Numbered from the stretch's first letter, positions 39,795 through 48,815 are shown. The stretch is 64,000 nucleotides of DNA from Chroococcus sp. FPU101 (GCF_017312365.1 NZ_BLJI01000008.1:62001-126000); one strand, 5' to 3'. Made by a program: numbers and translations. Notes: generated by a model not told the origin, from the sequence alone.

Positions 39795-40892
39795 TTAAAT
39801 AGATGATTTGCGTCTTTTCCCCTCTGCATCTGCTGCTTTGAGTGAGGAGAATACTAGATCTGGAGTCACAGGGATGGGTTCATTGTGAATAGTTTCACCC
39901 TCTAGACATGATGCTTGAGCCACTTTCATGAGCTTTTCGTCACTTATTTCACTTAATCCGATGTCGGCTAATGTGGTTGGCAGACCAATTGATTCGCAAA
40001 AACTGTAAACCTCATCGATGGTTTTGATTGGCTTGTCTGTTAAAAATAGTGAAGTGAGTGTGCCAAAAGCCACCTTTTCACCATGATAGTAATGATGAGT
40101 TTGTTCTAGTACAGTCAGTCCATTGTGGATGGCGTGGGCGGCTGCAAGTCCAGCACTCTCGAAACCCAAACCACTAAGAAGTGTATTTGCTTCGACAATG
40201 TGATCCAGAGCAGGTGTTACGATGTGAGTCTCACAAGCTGTCTTTGCTGTCAACCCATATTCTAAAAGAGTTTCGTAGCACAGTTTTGCCAATGAATAGG
40301 CTGTTCTAGAGCCAAGATCCCCAGTCATGTTAGGAGCGTATTTCTTCATACAGGATTCGGCTTCAAACCAAGTAGCAAGAGCATCTCCCATTCCAGCAAT
40401 CAGAAAGCGCACTGGTGCATTAGTGATAATCTGTGTGTCCATTAACACAAGATTAGGACTGTGGGGTAGAAATAAGTAGCGTTTGAACTCACCTTCGCTC
40501 GTATAGATGACAGATACGGCACTACATGGGGCATCACTGGCTGCAAGAGTAGGGATGATGACAACGGGTAACTTAGCCTCATACGCTACTGCTTTGGCTG
40601 TGTCCATGGTTTTGCCACCACCTAATCCCACGACAAAATGAAATTTCGCCTCGTGGATTATATTAAGTAAGCGATTAATCTCTTCGTCTGAACACTCGCC
40701 GCCGAATTTCTCAATAAATACATCGACTCCATCTTTCATATAGGGTTCAAAATCTGAAAGGAGTTTCTCATATACAAAGGAATCGCAGATCACAATTCCC
40801 TTTTCTCCATATCGTGATAACTCCTCGCCGAGTCTTTTCCTCGCGTCTCTACCTTGAACATAGCGTCCAGGAAATATAGTGGTACTGAGCAT
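39795..40892 (-). CDS. gldA: Glycerol dehydrogenase-like iron/zinc alcohol dehydrogenase
   Basis: A 365-residue group III-type dehydrogenase. The NAD-binding GLGGGKTMDTAKAVA lies near 94 and PTLAASDAPCSAVSVIY near 119. Metal ligands match GldA: Asp in GMGDALATWFEAES, His in AAAHAIHNGLT, and His in HHYYHGEKVAFG. GldA oxidises glycerol to dihydroxyacetone and can also reduce methylglyoxal. Within this block it may serve as a redox valve for NADH or a methylglyoxal bypass; that is inference. It starts with no strong RBS. Next genes on the same strand are eno downstream and the phosphatase upstream. Confidence 0.92.
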   Translation of the reverse strand: MLSTTIFPGRYVQGRDARKRLGEELSRYGEKGIVICDSFVYEKLLSDFEPYMKDGVDVFIEKFGGECSDEEINRLLNIIHEAKFHFVVGLGGGKTMDTAKAVAYEAKLPVVIIPTLAASDAPCSAVSVIYTSEGEFKRYLFLPHSPNLVLMDTQIITNAPVRFLIAGMGDALATWFEAESCMKKYAPNMTGDLGSRTAYSLAKLCYETLLEYGLTAKTACETHIVTPALDHIVEANTLLSGLGFESAGLAAAHAIHNGLTVLEQTHHYYHGEKVAFGTLTSLFLTDKPIKTIDEVYSFCESIGLPTTLADIGLSEISDEKLMKVAQASCLEGETIHNEPIPVTPDLVFSSLKAADAEGKRRKSSI

Positions 40893-41012
40893 GGTTTATT
40901 TCCTCTTAATCGTTTTTGAGATATTCATGTAACGCTTTTAATCCGAGAAGATACACCAGAAAAAACAGTAATATTAATGGAGTCACCTTGCTCAGATTCA
41001 CACACCTGTTGA

Positions 41013-41651
41013 TCATGCTTCCTCACGAGCCTGCAATTCTTTAGTCAAATGAGTGCGATCGCCGAGTCGTTGGAGCAATGGGCCATATGTACTAAACTTC
41101 ACCACACTAACTGAACCCACTCGCATTTCTAGGCGATCTCGATAACGTCCTAAATCGATGCCCAGTAAATTACAAAGAATAATCCGAATCGTCGTTTTAT
41201 GAGAAACGATCAAAACATTGCCATCGGAGTATTTCGCTTCAATTTCTGCGATGACTGATAAGGCTCGGCTTAATACTTCTACGGCTGTTTCGCCACCAGT
41301 CGGAGGATTCCAAGACGGTTCGGTCATCCAATTGATGCAATCATCAAGATAATGCTCTCTAACCCAATCTGGGGTTTGTCCTTCCCACTTGCCAAAATCC
41401 ATCTCTTTGAGTCCAGAGCGTAGTTGCATTTCGACTTTATTCGCTTCACACAAGGGTTGAGCAGTAGCGATCGTTCGTTTCATAGGACTGACATAAATTC
41501 CCGCCCAAGGTAAGGCTTGATATGCTGCCGCGAAAGCTTGGGCCATCCGTATTCCTTCTGGAGTGAGTTCAGGGTCACTAATGCCACTGTAGGCTCCCGA
41601 CTGGCTATAGGATGTTTCCCCATGTCGTAGAAGATATAATGTCAAACTCAT
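41013..41651 (-). CDS. Histidine-phosphatase family protein, phosphoglycerate-mutase-like
   Basis: A 212-residue member of the phosphoglycerate mutase superfamily. The phospho-His motif LLRHGETSYSQSG is at 7-19, the phosphate-pocket Arg in SPMKRTIATAQPL near 57, the acid/base Glu in LKEMDFGKWEG near 83, and the second His in LIVSHKTTIRI near 152. In the context of GAPDH and enolase it may be the mutase joining 3- and 2-phosphoglycerate; many proteins of this size are instead phosphatases, so the reaction is not certain. Confidence 0.85.
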   Translation of the reverse strand: MSLTLYLLRHGETSYSQSGAYSGISDPELTPEGIRMAQAFAAAYQALPWAGIYVSPMKRTIATAQPLCEANKVEMQLRSGLKEMDFGKWEGQTPDWVREHYLDDCINWMTEPSWNPPTGGETAVEVLSRALSVIAEIEAKYSDGNVLIVSHKTTIRIILCNLLGIDLGRYRDRLEMRVGSVSVVKFSTYGPLLQRLGDRTHLTKELQAREEA

Positions 41652-41713
41652 TGGTGGGTGGCTCTAAAATCTCAATATTAAAGGAAAACTGTGTGAGAAA
41701 TGAGAATTGATTA

Positions 41714-41751
41714 TTGTAGGTTAGTTTGAGATGGCACAACTCAACCTACAA
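41714..41751. repeat. Intercistronic hairpin repeat (TTGTAGGTT...AACCTACAA)
   Basis: TTGTAGGTT (41714-41722) and AACCTACAA (41743-41751) form a perfect 9-bp stem; an inner GTTTGAG/CTCAAC partly extends it. It lies between the transaldolase and phosphatase genes. The sequence resembles the short GTAGGTTGGG-type dispersed hairpins common in unicellular cyanobacteria. Confidence 0.5.
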
Positions 41752-41774
41752 GGGAAGTTATTTGAGCCACAATT

Positions 41775-42947
41775 TTAAACGGCTGTCATTTGGAAGGTGG
41801 CTCCCAATGCTGCCATCATTTCATCTGGCGTGATTCTGCCATCACTATCAAGATCGAGCGCATCAAAAATAGCATCTAATCCCATCCATTCTTCGCGAGT
41901 GATAAAGCCGTCCTCATCGAAATCGTATGCGGCAAAGATATTAGTTGCAGCAACGCCGACTTTGGCTCCGCTTTCGAGTTGGGTCAGACGGTTTGCTAGA
42001 AACATCTCCAAAGATTCTAGAGCTTTGCTAAACCCTTTAATCCCTTCGGCAAGTTTTTCGGTTGCCATGTGATTATCGGCGTGCATTTTGTCAAAAGTGG
42101 CTTGGTCAATGGACATTTTTTCAATATCCATTTTTGCCGCCAAATCGGGGTCAAGTTTGCGGGTTAATTCTCCAGTCGTTTCCTGCAACTGGGTCAATTG
42201 TTTAGGGCCAATTGTCAGCAAGTCACAGCCTGCTAATTCAGTAACTTGGCTAATTTTACGGAAACTGGCACCCATGACCTCAGTAGGGTAGTCAAATTTT
42301 TTGTAGTAGTTGTAGATACGGGTAACGGATTGGACTCCAGGATCGTCGGCTCCTTCGTATTGCTGACCTGTGTTTTTAGTGTACCAATCGGTGATCCGTC
42401 CAACGTAGGGTGAAATGAGCGTGGCTCCCGCTTCGGCACAGGCGATCGCTTGATGAATGCCGAACAACAGCGTCATATTCGATTGAATACCTTCTTTTTC
42501 TAGGATTTCGCCAGCCTTAATCCCTTCCCAAGTCGCGGCGATCTTGATCATGACACGTTCGCGGGGTGTGCCAGCTTTTTCAAATTCAGAGAGCAGAAAA
42601 CGACTTTGCCTAACCGTAGCTTCGGTGTTGTAGGAAAATCGCGGATCAGCTTGAACCGAAACACGTTGCGGCACAATGTCTAGAATTCTTTTACCAAAGG
42701 AGACCGCGAGGCGAGCAAAAGCCAGTCCAGCGATTTCTTTTTTAGTTGCACCCGATCCTGCATCTTTTTTCGCTTGAAGTATCGTTTCATCGACGATTTC
42801 TCGATATTCTGGCATTTGAGCCGCCGTCGCAATTAGTGAAGGATTGGTGGTGGCATCTTGAGGCATAAATTTCTGAATGGCTTGCAGATCACCTGTATCG
42901 GCTACTACAACGGTGTATTTTTTGAGTTGTTCAAGTAAATTTGGCAT
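41775..42947 (-). CDS. tal: Transaldolase with C-terminal EF-hand pair
   Basis: A 390-residue fusion. Residues 1-325 form a TalB-type transaldolase: VADTGDLQAIQKFMPQDATTNPSL near 14, the Schiff-base Lys in RVMIKIAATWEGIKAG near 132, NMTLLFGIHQAIACAEAGA, and LTIGPKQLTQLQ. Residues 340-385 hold two EF-hand loops, DFDEDGFITREEW and DLDSDGRITPDEM, both with the acidic calcium-ligand pattern complete. The same fusion is known in other cyanobacterial transaldolases. It suggests calcium-tuned carbon flux between the pentose phosphate pathway and glycolysis. It follows gap by 76 bases. Confidence 0.95.
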   Translation of the reverse strand: MPNLLEQLKKYTVVVADTGDLQAIQKFMPQDATTNPSLIATAAQMPEYREIVDETILQAKKDAGSGATKKEIAGLAFARLAVSFGKRILDIVPQRVSVQADPRFSYNTEATVRQSRFLLSEFEKAGTPRERVMIKIAATWEGIKAGEILEKEGIQSNMTLLFGIHQAIACAEAGATLISPYVGRITDWYTKNTGQQYEGADDPGVQSVTRIYNYYKKFDYPTEVMGASFRKISQVTELAGCDLLTIGPKQLTQLQETTGELTRKLDPDLAAKMDIEKMSIDQATFDKMHADNHMATEKLAEGIKGFSKALESLEMFLANRLTQLESGAKVGVAATNIFAAYDFDEDGFITREEWMGLDAIFDALDLDSDGRITPDEMMAALGATFQMTAV

Positions 42948-43023
42948 AGTTAGATCCTTAGTTCAATGTCGATGTACAGTTGGGCTTGAATAATTCTTTG
43001 TTTGCACACGGAGTCGTTCACAG

Positions 43024-44091
<1,068 letters not shown>

Positions 44092-44113
44092 CTATACTTT
44101 GAAACTTCCGTCT

Positions 44114-44302
44114 TTACCGAGGGAGTTTTTGGTGCTGTTCTGACGATAGATAATCATTAATTGTTATGTCATGATGATTTTTCGTGGAAATTCTAAGCAA
44201 CTTGCCCTGAATGTAAAACAGGTGATCTAAAAATGCTCCCTTCAGACTTTCGACGCTCATTCGAGTGTCCTTATCTTCAATCTGAATATTGTTGGTTGTC
44301 AT
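44114..44302 (-). pseudogene. glgP: 5' remnant of a glycogen phosphorylase gene
   Basis: A 62-codon frame starting MTTNNIQIEDKDTRMSVESL. The first about 40 residues match the cyanobacterial GlgP N-terminus (the pattern IQIED-RTGMSV--LK-AFLD-LFYIQGK---IATKND as I recall it); after STKN the similarity stops and the frame ends 20 codons later. GlgP is normally over 800 residues, so only the extreme start is left. The remnant heads the fermentative block, where a phosphorylase releasing glucose-1-phosphate from glycogen would be the logical first gene. The assignment rests on a short match. Confidence 0.6.
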
Positions 44303-44311
44303 GCTAACCAT

Positions 44312-45163
44312 AAATAGTGTTGCTACTGTTTCTATTAGTTCCCTAGATTGGAAATTAAGGTTGATGTATAGCCTTTACAGTTGATTAATGCCATCACTTA
44401 AATTGTTTTTTTGGCTGTATTAATGCTTTTAAAAAAACAACTTATTTTAGTACAAGGATTTCTGATAAAGGTTACCTAAATTTTATATCCAGTCAGATAA
44501 ATAAAATCTTAATTTATTATAAAGTTTAATCTTTAAACAATATTGATTTTTTTAAATGTTAGTTATAACCTACTTCTTAAATTAACATAAGTTTGTAAAT
44601 ATAGTATTAAATAAATTTTGACAAAGCCTTGTATCGTAGAACACTTATATTATAAGTTATTCAGTTTATTCAATGTGATTGCGTGATCAGATCATAATTT
44701 TGGCTTGAGTAACTTATGAAATATTTTTTAATACTACAGCCATTAACTAAGTTTAATCAAGTTTAAAAAATTAAGCAAAAAGTTTTAAAAAAACTTATTA
44801 ACAAAATGTTAGAAAAAATGATTTTCAACCGCTTTAGACACAATTGAAGCTATTGGATAGTACAGAATCAGTGAAAAATCTAAAGACCCTGAAAGATGAG
44901 AATCGGGACTCATTACCCTAGTTTTATAATTTTGCGCTCAGTATAGTTTAAATCTTTTTTGGATTTCTCTAAAATTATGCACTACTGTATATCCAATTTT
45001 GTGTTTTGAAAACCCTGTCTCATAGTAGAAATAAAAACGATCGCGGTTGAAGCATATATAGTAAAGATGTCTAATCCGCGATCGCCGATACTCACTAGCG
45101 ATTATTATTAACTTTAAAAGACCATCACGTTAACGACTAGCGTAAATTTACGCAAATTTGTTT
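44312..45163. other. Gene-free region of ~850 bases upstream of the fermentative block
   Basis: Very AT-rich. It contains a small hairpin (ATGAG/CTCAT around 44897-44915), a 9-bp inverted repeat CGATCGCGG/CCGCGATCG (45038-45084) and a perfect 14-base palindrome GCGTAAATTTACGC (45140-45153). No coding frame is convincing. It should hold the promoter of the gap-tal block. Some of it may be what remains after deletion of other genes. Confidence 0.45.
45038..45084. repeat. HIP1-associated inverted repeat
   Basis: CGATCGCGG (45038-45046) is the exact reverse complement of CCGCGATCG (45076-45084), with 29 bases between. The right arm overlaps a full HIP1 site GCGATCGC. Function unknown. Confidence 0.4.
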
Positions 45164-45682
45164 TTAGGTTAAGGAATGACCGCAATTAGCGCAGAAGCGA
45201 TCATTTGAATTGACTTTCGCACCACATTGACTACAAAAGTTCGGTGTTTTCACGGATGGTGATCCCATTTTTAACTCCATGTCACCCATTTTCATTTCCA
45301 TCGTGTTAAGATTCATTTCCATGTTGCCCATTTTTAATGGCTGCATAGGTTGCATGGGTTTCATTGAACTAACAGGCTTTTTTTCGGTCGGTTTGATCGG
45401 TAGCGGTTCATTTTGTTCGCTTGATAAAGTTTCTTTTGACACACTCATACTGCTACCTTGAATCAAGATATTGTATTCTCCTGTCGCAGTAGTAATTTTA
45501 ACGATCGTCCCGCGAGAAGTCTGATTAACTTGCGGTGGTGTCGTCCATGTTCCTGTTTGATATCCGCTACTTGCTTGCTGTTGTTGTCCGCTACTACCAC
45601 TTGATAGGGTAACAAAGGTTTGATTTGCCGAATTTTCTAAATATAGGGTTTGACCTGTACCCAGTTCACAAACATAAGACAT
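45164..45682 (-). CDS. Cyanobacterial zinc-ribbon protein with Met-rich segment
   Basis: A 172-residue protein from MSYVCELGTGQTLYLEN (ATG 45682; an upstream ATG at 45724 adds 14). The N-terminal half has a beta-rich segment (TRGTIVKITTATGEYNILIQG-like, here by description about 60-85). The middle has a Met-rich repeat, MGNMEMNLNTMEMKMGDMEL at about 118-137. The C-terminus is a double-knuckle zinc ribbon, FCSQCGAKVNSNDRFCANCG. No membrane segment is visible. The role is unknown; Met-rich segments can bind copper, but that is speculation. Confidence 0.65.
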   Translation of the reverse strand: MSYVCELGTGQTLYLENSANQTFVTLSSGSSGQQQQASSGYQTGTWTTPPQVNQTSRGTIVKITTATGEYNILIQGSSMSVSKETLSSEQNEPLPIKPTEKKPVSSMKPMQPMQPLKMGNMEMNLNTMEMKMGDMELKMGSPSVKTPNFCSQCGAKVNSNDRFCANCGHSLT

Positions 45683-45824
45683 AATGATTAAGTATAAAGT
45701 GCTGCTTCTTTTTAGTCTAAGCAAAAAAATTTTCTTGCTGCCTACTCTTAATAAGATGTGACTTTATAATTAATAAGGGTCTGGAAACCCCAAACCCTTC
45801 AAATTTATAGTTCTGTAATATGGA

Positions 45825-46181
45825 CTATTCGGGTAAAACCTGACGGATTCGTTGTTCTAAACGTTCTAGGTCTAACCCCCCCTCATCGCGGGTAATGCGT
45901 CGTACTGTAGAATTGACATGACCTAACTCTAACAGCAAATCTTGAAGAATTTCCTGTTGTTGACGCGCTTGGGTGACTTCTTGTGGTTCTTGTACCAAAT
46001 CGCGAATTAGGGTATCTTCAGCACGAGAGGCGATAATAGGTTGTATTTGTCCTTGAATATAAACAAAGCTTCTTCGTCCTGGCCCTCTGTCCTCATCTAC
46101 GGGGATCACTGCTGTAACTTGATCCGAACGAATGTACTTACCGTAACCTAGGTGAACAAGTACTGATTGCTGTATTTTCAT
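45825..46181 (-). CDS. RemA/DUF370-like small protein
   Basis: A 118-residue protein. The first 65 residues (VLVHLGYGKYIRSDQVTAVI, GPGRRSFVYIQGQIQPIIAS) align with the pattern of RemA/DUF370, a DNA-binding biofilm regulator family in Firmicutes with conserved cyanobacterial members. The C-terminal 50 residues are a charged helix (EVTQARQQQEILQDLLLELG). The family relation is by pattern only and the function here is unproven. Confidence 0.55.
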   Translation of the reverse strand: MKIQQSVLVHLGYGKYIRSDQVTAVIPVDEDRGPGRRSFVYIQGQIQPIIASRAEDTLIRDLVQEPQEVTQARQQQEILQDLLLELGHVNSTVRRITRDEGGLDLERLEQRIRQVLPE

Positions 46182-46399
46182 GCTGCTCTCTTTTCTAACC
46201 TTCTTCTATTATACTTGTTTCAAAATGGCTTTTAGAGTATACACAGAGCGGTTTTCACTCTATTTACAGAGCAATTACCACCCAGTGTTTTTATAAATCA
46301 AATAGCTTAACTTTCTCTAATCTCGATGAATACCTTGCTAGGAAAATTTAGTTTTTCTGGTCAGTCGAGGGAGTTTTTTTGGGAAATTTGATCTATTTG

Positions 46400-46430
46400 T
46401 TGACACTCCCCGCCATTTATGGTGGGGATT
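46400..46430 (-). repeat. Right-end hairpin of the IS605-type element (omega RNA scaffold end)
   Basis: CCCCGCCA (46408-46415) and TGGTGGGG (46420-46427) form an 8-bp stem with one G-T pair and loop TTTA. The outer TTGACACTCCCC is the typical end of cyanobacterial IS200/IS605 elements. It lies 10 bases after the tnpB stop and would form the 3' end of an omega RNA scaffold. Confidence 0.7.
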
Positions 46431-46437
46431 CTTTGTT

Positions 46438-47390
46438 CTACGAAGTTACTTGCTCTGACACAATTACTTGAGCCAAAGTAGGGGTATCTTCTCCCAAAGC
46501 GTTTAGGCTGTTCTCCAACCAACTTCCTGTATGCCCTACAGTAGTTAATCCTTTCTTTAAAATGTTACGTGCAGCGTTTTCGTCACGGCAAATTGTTAAA
46601 CCGCAACTGCATTGATGAGTAAGTGTTGACAAGGTTTTCTTGACTATATTTCCACAATTTGAACATTCTTGACTTGTCCATTGTGGGGGAACAGCAATCG
46701 TTATTTTACCAAACTTAACTCCAAAATATTCAATCCATTTTCTGAGTTGATACCAACCTGCATCATTGATACTTTTTGCTAAATGATGATTTTTAACTAG
46801 ATTCTTAATCTGTAAGTCTTCATAGGCGACAACATCGTTAGATGTCACTACGCAACGAGCTAATTTTTTGCTATGTTCTTCACGCTGCCTACTTACCTTA
46901 AGATGCAACCTAGCTAATCTGTTTTTAGCTCTTAGATAGTTATTAGAAACGGGTTGACCTTTCTTGCTCCGTCCACATGGCGAGGAAACCTCGCCGTGGG
47001 CGGTGCGCTTCTTAAATTTACGAGAAACTTGCTTTTGTAGTTTCTTCAGACGCTTTTCGGCTTGACGGTAAAATTTAGGATTTTCTTCTGTATGACCAAA
47101 ATTATCGACATACAGAAATTTTAACCCTACATCTAAACCGACTGCTTTTCCTGTTGGCTCTGACTCTTGTTTTACATCTACAGATATACAGAACTGACAA
47201 TAGTAGCCATCTGCACGACGAATTAATCTAACTCGCTTTATATCAGATTCGTTGTAAAAATAGATGTCTCTTGAACCAACGAGCTTTAAACGCCCTATTC
47301 CCTTTTTATCAGTAAAAGTTAAATGCTTTTTAGTTTTTACATCTAGTTTCCATCCTGACTGTTTATACTCAACTGAACGAGTATTTTTTT
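46438..47390 (-). CDS. tnpB: TnpB-type RNA-guided nuclease, 5'-truncated (3' exon only)
   Basis: About 317 C-terminal residues of TnpB remain. The RuvC-like site is complete: first Asp in AVGLDVGLKFLY, Glu in VVAYEDLQIKNL, last Asp in CRDENAARNIL; the zinc finger is CSNCG...CSCG. Homologous sequence begins at NTRSVEYKQSGWKLD; the N-terminal 70-90 residues are lost upstream of the intron. An open frame continues to 47448 but those 19 codons are group II intron sequence (domains V/VI). TnpB cleaves DNA guided by an RNA from the element's right end; without its N-terminus it is likely inactive. Confidence 0.85.
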
Positions 47391-47432
47391 GTCGGGTAAG
47401 AGAGAATACGTCACCGTATCCCTCTCCCCACA

Positions 47433-47466
47433 GAACCGAACTTGACAATTTCTCATCATTCGGCTC
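47433..47466 (-). ncRNA. Group II intron domain V
   Basis: A 34-base hairpin: GAGCCGAA pairs with TTCGGTTC (8 bp, with the catalytic AGC element), a two-base AG bulge, then TGATGA pairs with TTGTCA around a GAAA tetraloop. This is the standard bacterial domain V architecture. It starts one base after the stop codon of the maturase ORF. Confidence 0.9.
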
Positions 47467-48171
47467 TTACTCATGACTAAATTTCCTGTGTAAGTTAATG
47501 TGGCAAGTCTTATGGACATGGACGAGGTTCGTTTCCTCATCTGTACCACCTTCTCGTACAGGTAGTTTGTGATGTGTGTCCCATTCTTCACCATTGAGCA
47601 GATGTTCTCCACATACAGGGCATTTCCATCCTTGGTTTATTGCCACTTTTTGTAGTTTACTTCCGTCGCTGAATCGTGTTCTACCATATCTGGTTAGCCT
47701 TTTCTCCCAGTAGTCCCTCATGTCTGGATCATCTGGTGATGTGTCCAGCTTGACTTTCACGTGTCTAACTATCGGGATTTTTGCTAGTTGTATGATGTTA
47801 ATCAGTGTTTCTCTGCCCTTCCTATTTTTGGTTTTGGCTTTGAAAACCCAGTTGTCTCCTCCAACTCTTCCAAAATAGTAGTATCGTATCCATTTCGTTT
47901 TTCTTTTTCCATGTTTTTTCCTTGCCCATCTTAATAAAGGATGAACTAAGTCATGGTCAAGACTTGCGAATATCTCTTTGGCTACGGAATGTTTGTAATA
48001 GTTACCCCATCCTCTAATTATTGGATTAAGATATCTTATAACGTCGGCGGCTTCAACATTAATGTGTGATTTTAACCACTCTTTAATCTCTCTGCGCTTT
48101 GCTATAACCTTTTCTTTTTGAGGCTTGATTAGGCATTTGCCATTGTAGCTTCTTACATTAAACCCCAAGAA
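47467..48171 (-). pseudogene. Group II intron reverse transcriptase/maturase, C-terminal fragment
   Basis: About 235 residues of a group II intron-encoded protein. It starts inside the thumb at FLGFNVRSYNGKC, then the maturase domain X (NPIIRGWGNYYKHSVAKEIF, near 50-70), the DNA-binding region (RKKHGKRKTKWIRYYYFG), and a C-terminal HNH endonuclease (CPVCGEHLLNGEEWDTHHKL, then HVHKTCHINLH). The reverse transcriptase palm, including the YADD box, is absent, cut off at the junction near 48172. A frame from TTG 48168 is open, but a functional protein is unlikely. Confidence 0.88.
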
Positions 48172-48182
48172 GAGGAAAAAGG

Positions 48183-48419
48183 ATGGAAAGTATTCAATTA
48201 AAAACTCACGTTGGTCATGACGGATTGTTACAGATTAAGCTTCCTTCTGAGATAGCTGGCTTAGAGGTAGAAGTGGTGGTCATTTATCAGCCAGTGGACA
48301 AGACAGAAAAAAGAAGCTGGTCGCCAGGATTTTTTGAGAAGACATTTGGGGCTTGGGTTGGTGAACCAATGGTGAGAGAACCACAAGGAGAGTTCCCCCA
48401 AAGAGAACCCTTAGCATGA
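48183..48419 (+). CDS. VapB-like antitoxin
   Basis: A 78-residue protein preceding a PIN-domain toxin gene. The N-terminal strand-rich part (IQLKTHVGHDGLLQIKLPSE) resembles cyanobacterial AbrB/VapB-type antitoxins; the C-terminal half (SWSPGFFEKTFGAWVGEP) is the toxin-wrapping tail. AAGAGGAAAAAGG provides the ribosome-binding site. The stop overlaps the toxin start as ATGA. The intron fragment ends about 11 bases upstream, so the original promoter has been replaced or cut. Confidence 0.75.
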   Translation: MESIQLKTHVGHDGLLQIKLPSEIAGLEVEVVVIYQPVDKTEKRSWSPGFFEKTFGAWVGEPMVREPQGEFPQREPLA

Positions 48420-48815
48420 TTTACCTGTTGGATACCAATACCTGTATCGCCTATATTAATCGCCGTAATCTCTCAGTTAGAGAGCGTTTAAATGCTTTAT
48501 CACCATTAGATGTAGCTCTTTGCGATGTGGTCAAGTACGAGCTTTACTATGGGGCTTATCGAAGTTCAAGACAACAGGAAAATCTGGCTACTTTGAGAGA
48601 GTTTTTAGTGAGTTTGTCAGTTTACCTTTTGACGGTCAAGCGGCGGCGATTTGTGGTTACATTCGGGCTTCTTTAGCCGCTAATGGTACTCCGATTGGAG
48701 TTATGACATCCAAATTGCTGCGATCTCTTTGGCGAATAACTTGATTTTAGTTACTCATAATGTTGATGAATTTAGTCGAGTTGAAGGATTAATGATTGAA
48801 GATTGGGAAGTCTAA
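48416..48815 (+). pseudogene. VapC-type PIN toxin, two frameshifts
   Basis: The PIN ribonuclease starts at MIYLLDTNTCIAYINRR with its first Asp and keeps Glu in VVKYELYYGAYRSS. Similarity then jumps frame at a run of five Ts (48602-48606, to SEFVSLPFDGQAAAICGYI) and jumps again near 48700-48702 (from NGTPIG to YDIQIAAISLANNLILVTHN). Adding one T at each place gives a full VapC of about 133 residues ending IEDWEV. Both changes are one-base losses in T-runs. Either sequencing error or a dead toxin. Confidence 0.82.

Larger units (their letters stand above)
46400..48172 (-). mobile_element. Truncated IS605-type element carrying tnpB interrupted by a group II intron fragment
   Basis: The patch reads on the minus strand as: 3' half of a group II intron (48172-47391), then the 3' part of tnpB (47390-46438), then the element's right-end hairpin. 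Neither the 5' part of the intron nor the 5' part of tnpB is present; both end together at the junction with the vapB ribosome-binding region near 48172. The element is therefore a 5'-deleted composite and should be immobile. No tnpA gene is seen. Confidence 0.75.
47391..48172 (-). mobile_element. 3' half of a bacterial group II intron inserted in tnpB
   Basis: The fragment contains the C-terminal part of the intron-encoded protein, a consensus domain V, a domain VI hairpin and a 3' splice end. Domain VI has an unpaired A seven bases ahead of the exon (TTACCCGAC|AAAAAA), fitting the branch point. The exon side continues tnpB. The 5' intron half with the reverse transcriptase core is missing, so splicing cannot occur in cis. 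Confidence 0.8.

Noticed and set aside
44670..44700. TGTGATTGCGTGATCA as a CRP/FNR-type operator for the fermentation block
   Set aside because: Only one half fits a CRP half-site well and the second half is off; with about 370 bases to the first remnant codon, support is too thin.
47391..47448. First 19 codons of the apparent tnpB frame
   Set aside because: They are group II intron domain V/VI sequence; the TnpB homology starts only at the exon boundary.
47343..47612. Open frame of 89 codons over the maturase end and domain V
   Set aside because: It overlaps the HNH coding region in another frame and runs through the domain V and VI RNA; not a gene.
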